The position numbers and the translations under genes are program-made. Below are positions 62,001 to 64,000 of a DNA stretch of 64,000 nt, piece by piece. Within the stretch, counting starts at the first letter, position 1, and each line of letters starts with the position of its first letter. Source of the DNA: Toxoplasma gondii ME49 (lineage: Eukaryota; Apicomplexa; Conoidasida; Eucoccidiorida; Sarcocystidae). Where the stretch lies: positions 512,669 to 576,668 of the forward strand of contig NC_031477.1 of NCBI RefSeq assembly GCF_000006565.2, in the 5' to 3' direction. The notes under the pieces were generated by a model that saw only the letters and a program-made list of their open reading frames with translations, made no database searches and was not told where the DNA came from.

Positions 62001-62563
62001 TCATGTAGCTTGTTGTGTTCTTCTGTGCCCTCCTTTTCTATCTCTCTCTTTTCGTCAACACTCTTTGATCTCGAGCTACGCTGACGCGCATCTCTCTAGA
62101 CTCACATGCATGCGTTCTTCTCTCTTCGCGAGCGCTCTTGACTCTATCCGGATTCTTTTCTTCGCGTTCTTACTTTTCGTTATGTCCCTAGGAGTACCTC
62201 TCCTGTCTGGGTCGATTGATGGGGTCGCCCTGTCCGGCTGTGCTCTCGCGGAAGCCGCCGTCTGCGTTGCCGCCGCCGCCGCTGCTGTGCAAGTTCCCCG
62301 CCGCGGGCCATGCGCATGCAACTTCGCATGAATGCGACGCAGATCCTCAACGAGCTGGACGAAAGGTTTCTGCAGAGAAGGCAGAGGAGCTCTCTTTTTC
62401 GACGGAGGCTGACAGAGCCTTCTTCGCGCACAGCTTCCAGAGACACGTAGAAGAAGCAGAGAAAGTTGGAGATGTCGAATGGTGTGTACTCGGACCTGCG
62501 TTGTACGCTGTCGACGGGTGGTTCAGTCAACGGCAAACCTCGCCTAAAGTCGTCAGTTCATGA
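57487..62563 (+). CDS. IBA57: IBA57-like Fe-S cluster assembly factor (GcvT/YgfZ fold)
   Basis: Mitochondrial folate-binding-fold protein that acts with ISCA proteins to mature 4Fe-4S enzymes such as aconitase and lipoate synthase. Exons 57487-57698, 58017-58536, 59209-61509 and probably 62192-62563 join in phase 2, 0, 0. The chosen ATG gives an Arg-rich, acid-free leader (RLCRLFSSVAARGKQPFFR) suited to mitochondrial import. PKRRFLRVEGPDAA joined to FLQGLVTQDLRYLE is the family N-terminus; FALLNTHGRVLLDGHVVRLP follows. The diagnostic motif is NKGCFLGQEVVTRAL near 60303-60347 (family K-G-C-Y-x-G-Q-E-x-x-x-R), after GIPEGPAEVGIQRHLLPHLN. Family members run about 300-450 residues; this one is about 1135, enlarged by poly-Ser, Glu/Lys and other inserts. 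If the last intron is retained, translation stops at 61515 two codons later. Confidence 0.85.
58120..58312 (+). repeat. Poly-Ser coding tract with 36-bp repeats
   Basis: Inside IBA57 exon 2. TCCTCGTCTTCCTCTTCTTC-type sequence codes for more than 50 serines. From 58201 a 36-base unit beginning TCTCCCTCTTCTTCTTCCTC recurs at 58201, 58237 and 58273, coding for S-P-(S)9-F. The antisense strand reads as long Glu/Gly runs and is a shadow. Confidence 0.9.
58995..59078. repeat. Long (AT)n microsatellites, intronic
   Basis: Two AT runs, the second near 40 bases pure, in the intron between IBA57 exons 2 and 3. Confidence 0.9.
60777..60855 (+). repeat. Coding TCTTCGCCT repeats (Ser-Pro-Ser)
   Basis: Tandem CTTCGCCTTCTTCGTCTT units in IBA57 exon 3 encode alternating S-P-S-S-S blocks in the insert that follows the conserved Cys motif. 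Confidence 0.8.
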
Positions 62564-62867
62564 CAAAGTGCGTTTGACGGCAACGCGTCTCAACGCATTC
62601 TCAACAGATTCGCAAATGCACTTGTGCTGGATCGGTCCTCACTGCAAGTCATTCGCAACCACGCGCTTGCAATTGGACTCTCCTGGAGATACTCCACGCG
62701 TATCCCGACATACGTATATAAGTGCATGTGTGAAGGTGTATTCGAATCCGAAAGCAGGTTTCCGTTTATCTGTATGTAAACATGTGTATACATATGTACA
62801 TGTATGTATATGTATGTATATGTATATGCATATGTGTGTGAGAATGTATATCTATATGCATGCGTAT

Positions 62868-62912
62868 ATATATATATATATATATATAGATAGATAGATA
62901 TAAATATAAATG
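62868..62912. repeat. (AT)n/(GATA)n microsatellite
   Basis: A TA run passes directly into GATA tetramers and then AAATATAAAT. Confidence 0.8.
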
Positions 62913-63814
62913 TGTGTGCGTGTGAGTATATATAGCTGTATACATTCGCATGGGGGTGGAAGGGTAAAGAACGACAATGAGGCGAGGGAGAGGGTTGGAA
63001 GGAGACATGGCGCTACTGGTTTGCATATGTGGTCAACTTTTTAGAGATTTTTCTGAGGTGCAGAATTGCATCTTCGGGACGCTTCCCACACTGGGTGAGG
63101 CTCGTATGCAGGACACAATTCAAAACTGTTTTGGTCTCGGCTTCTTGTCTTCTTCATCACTTTCTGCTCTTTCTCCTGTCCATTCTCTACTCGTTTGCTC
63201 CTCTCTTCTCTCCATGATCGTATTTCTTTCTTCCCTTTCTCCTCTGTCTTCTTTGCTTCGCGTCACAGCCAGTGGGGGAGTCTCAAGATAAATACGGATT
63301 TCTTCCGAATCGACAGTGAAGGCACACGCACGACTGCACACAGAAGCGCCTGCCGAGATGCCGACATTCAGATATACATTTGTATGCAATTCAGTACGCG
63401 CATTCATGAACAGAAAAATACATGTAAACCTCGGCATAGTTCGAAACGTTTACACATATGCGTGTGTCCACATAAATATGCGCATGCGTGTCTGCAGTGA
63501 AATGCATGTATACATGCAAATATGCAGATGCAGATGCATGCGTGTATGAATTAACTTGGAGAGACGTCTTCCAAGAGCTTTGAGCGTCGTTTCCTCTGAA
63601 TTCCGAGAGACGCTCGAAATGTAGTCGGTGGACGAGCTGTTATCTTGGTATGTGGTGTCTTCTTGATCATTATAAGAAATTGTACAAACCTCAAGGAACA
63701 CACACTCTCTTATGGGAGATTAGCTGCGTTAGCAGTCTTTTGAAAACATTTGAATTATTTCGAGGTACCTCCTGGCTTCTACTCATTTCTGCTTACAGTT
63801 TTGCAGTTTTGTAC

Positions 63815-63920
63815 ATATATGTATATATATGTATATGCATATTATATATATATGCACGTATGTATATATATATATATATACATATCCACACAACATTACA
63901 TATATATATATATATATATA
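63815..63920. repeat. Clustered (AT)n runs
   Basis: Three AT-rich runs (about 63815-63853, 63862-63880, 63900-63920) with TGCACG and CCACAC interruptions near the right edge of the window. Confidence 0.8.
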
Positions 63921-64000
63921 AATGTGAGGAGAATCGGCATTTTCGGGATGTTTTTGGCAGAAAAGCCCGCCAGAGTTATCGTCTGAAAATCTGGTGCATA

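Larger units (their letters stand above)
62564..64000. other. IBA57 3' flank, no gene seen
   Basis: After the last IBA57 stop the sequence holds GATA/AT microsatellites at 62800-62935 and 63815-63920, a pyrimidine tract near 63160-63260, and TGCATG-like motifs around 63500-63540. Short open frames are uncorrelated with splice sites. Probably 3' untranslated region and intergenic DNA. Confidence 0.5.

Noticed and set aside
1..64000. CRISPR arrays, insertion sequences, operons, rRNA and tRNA genes
   Set aside because: The window is eukaryotic in structure. I saw no regularly spaced direct repeats with unique spacers, no transposase, and no sequence that folds like a tRNA or matches rRNA cores by eye.

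Overview
The window looks like nuclear DNA of a coccidian apicomplexan, most likely Toxoplasma gondii or a close relative such as Hammondia or Neospora. The signs are GC-balanced exons cut by many short introns with GT/AG borders and pyrimidine-rich 3' ends, frequent (AT)n runs, scattered TGCATGC motifs, and proteins swollen by Ser-, Glu- or Arg-rich low complexity. Species is inferred from style and was not checked by a search. All exon borders below were placed by eye from splice consensus and phase agreement.

Layout. (1) 1-7555, plus strand: the 3' part of a gene for a C2-domain, membrane-anchored protein whose 5' end lies outside the window. (2) 17231-10121, minus strand: a protein joining a NADAR/YbiA-like domain, an FHA domain, an RRM and a long Arg/Glu/Asp/Ser-rich tail. 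This architecture is the most unusual thing in the window. (3) 21662-32588, plus strand: ribophorin II (RPN2/SWP1), a subunit of the ER oligosaccharyltransferase. (4) 37724-41454, plus strand: a P-type (PHO80-like) cyclin with a very long disordered tail. (5) 55811 to about 48228, minus strand: a large, probably organellar helical-repeat protein of the FASTK/RAP type; function tentative and 3' end unresolved. (6) 57487-62563, plus strand: IBA57, the GcvT/YgfZ-fold factor of mitochondrial Fe-S cluster assembly, with large low-complexity insertions.

Genes 1 and 2 converge. Genes 2 and 3 diverge from a 4.4-kb spacer. Genes 5 and 6 diverge from a 1.7-kb spacer carrying a 24-bp pyrimidine repeat. 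The genes do not form a pathway; they are independent eukaryotic loci.

From about 32.8 to 49.1 kb the (AT)n and long pyrimidine tracts seen elsewhere are absent. That block holds the cyclin gene and two long spacers with no convincing gene. On the minus strand near 46.2-47.5 kb there are two short Cys-containing segments that faintly recall SRS surface-antigen domains; this is speculative.
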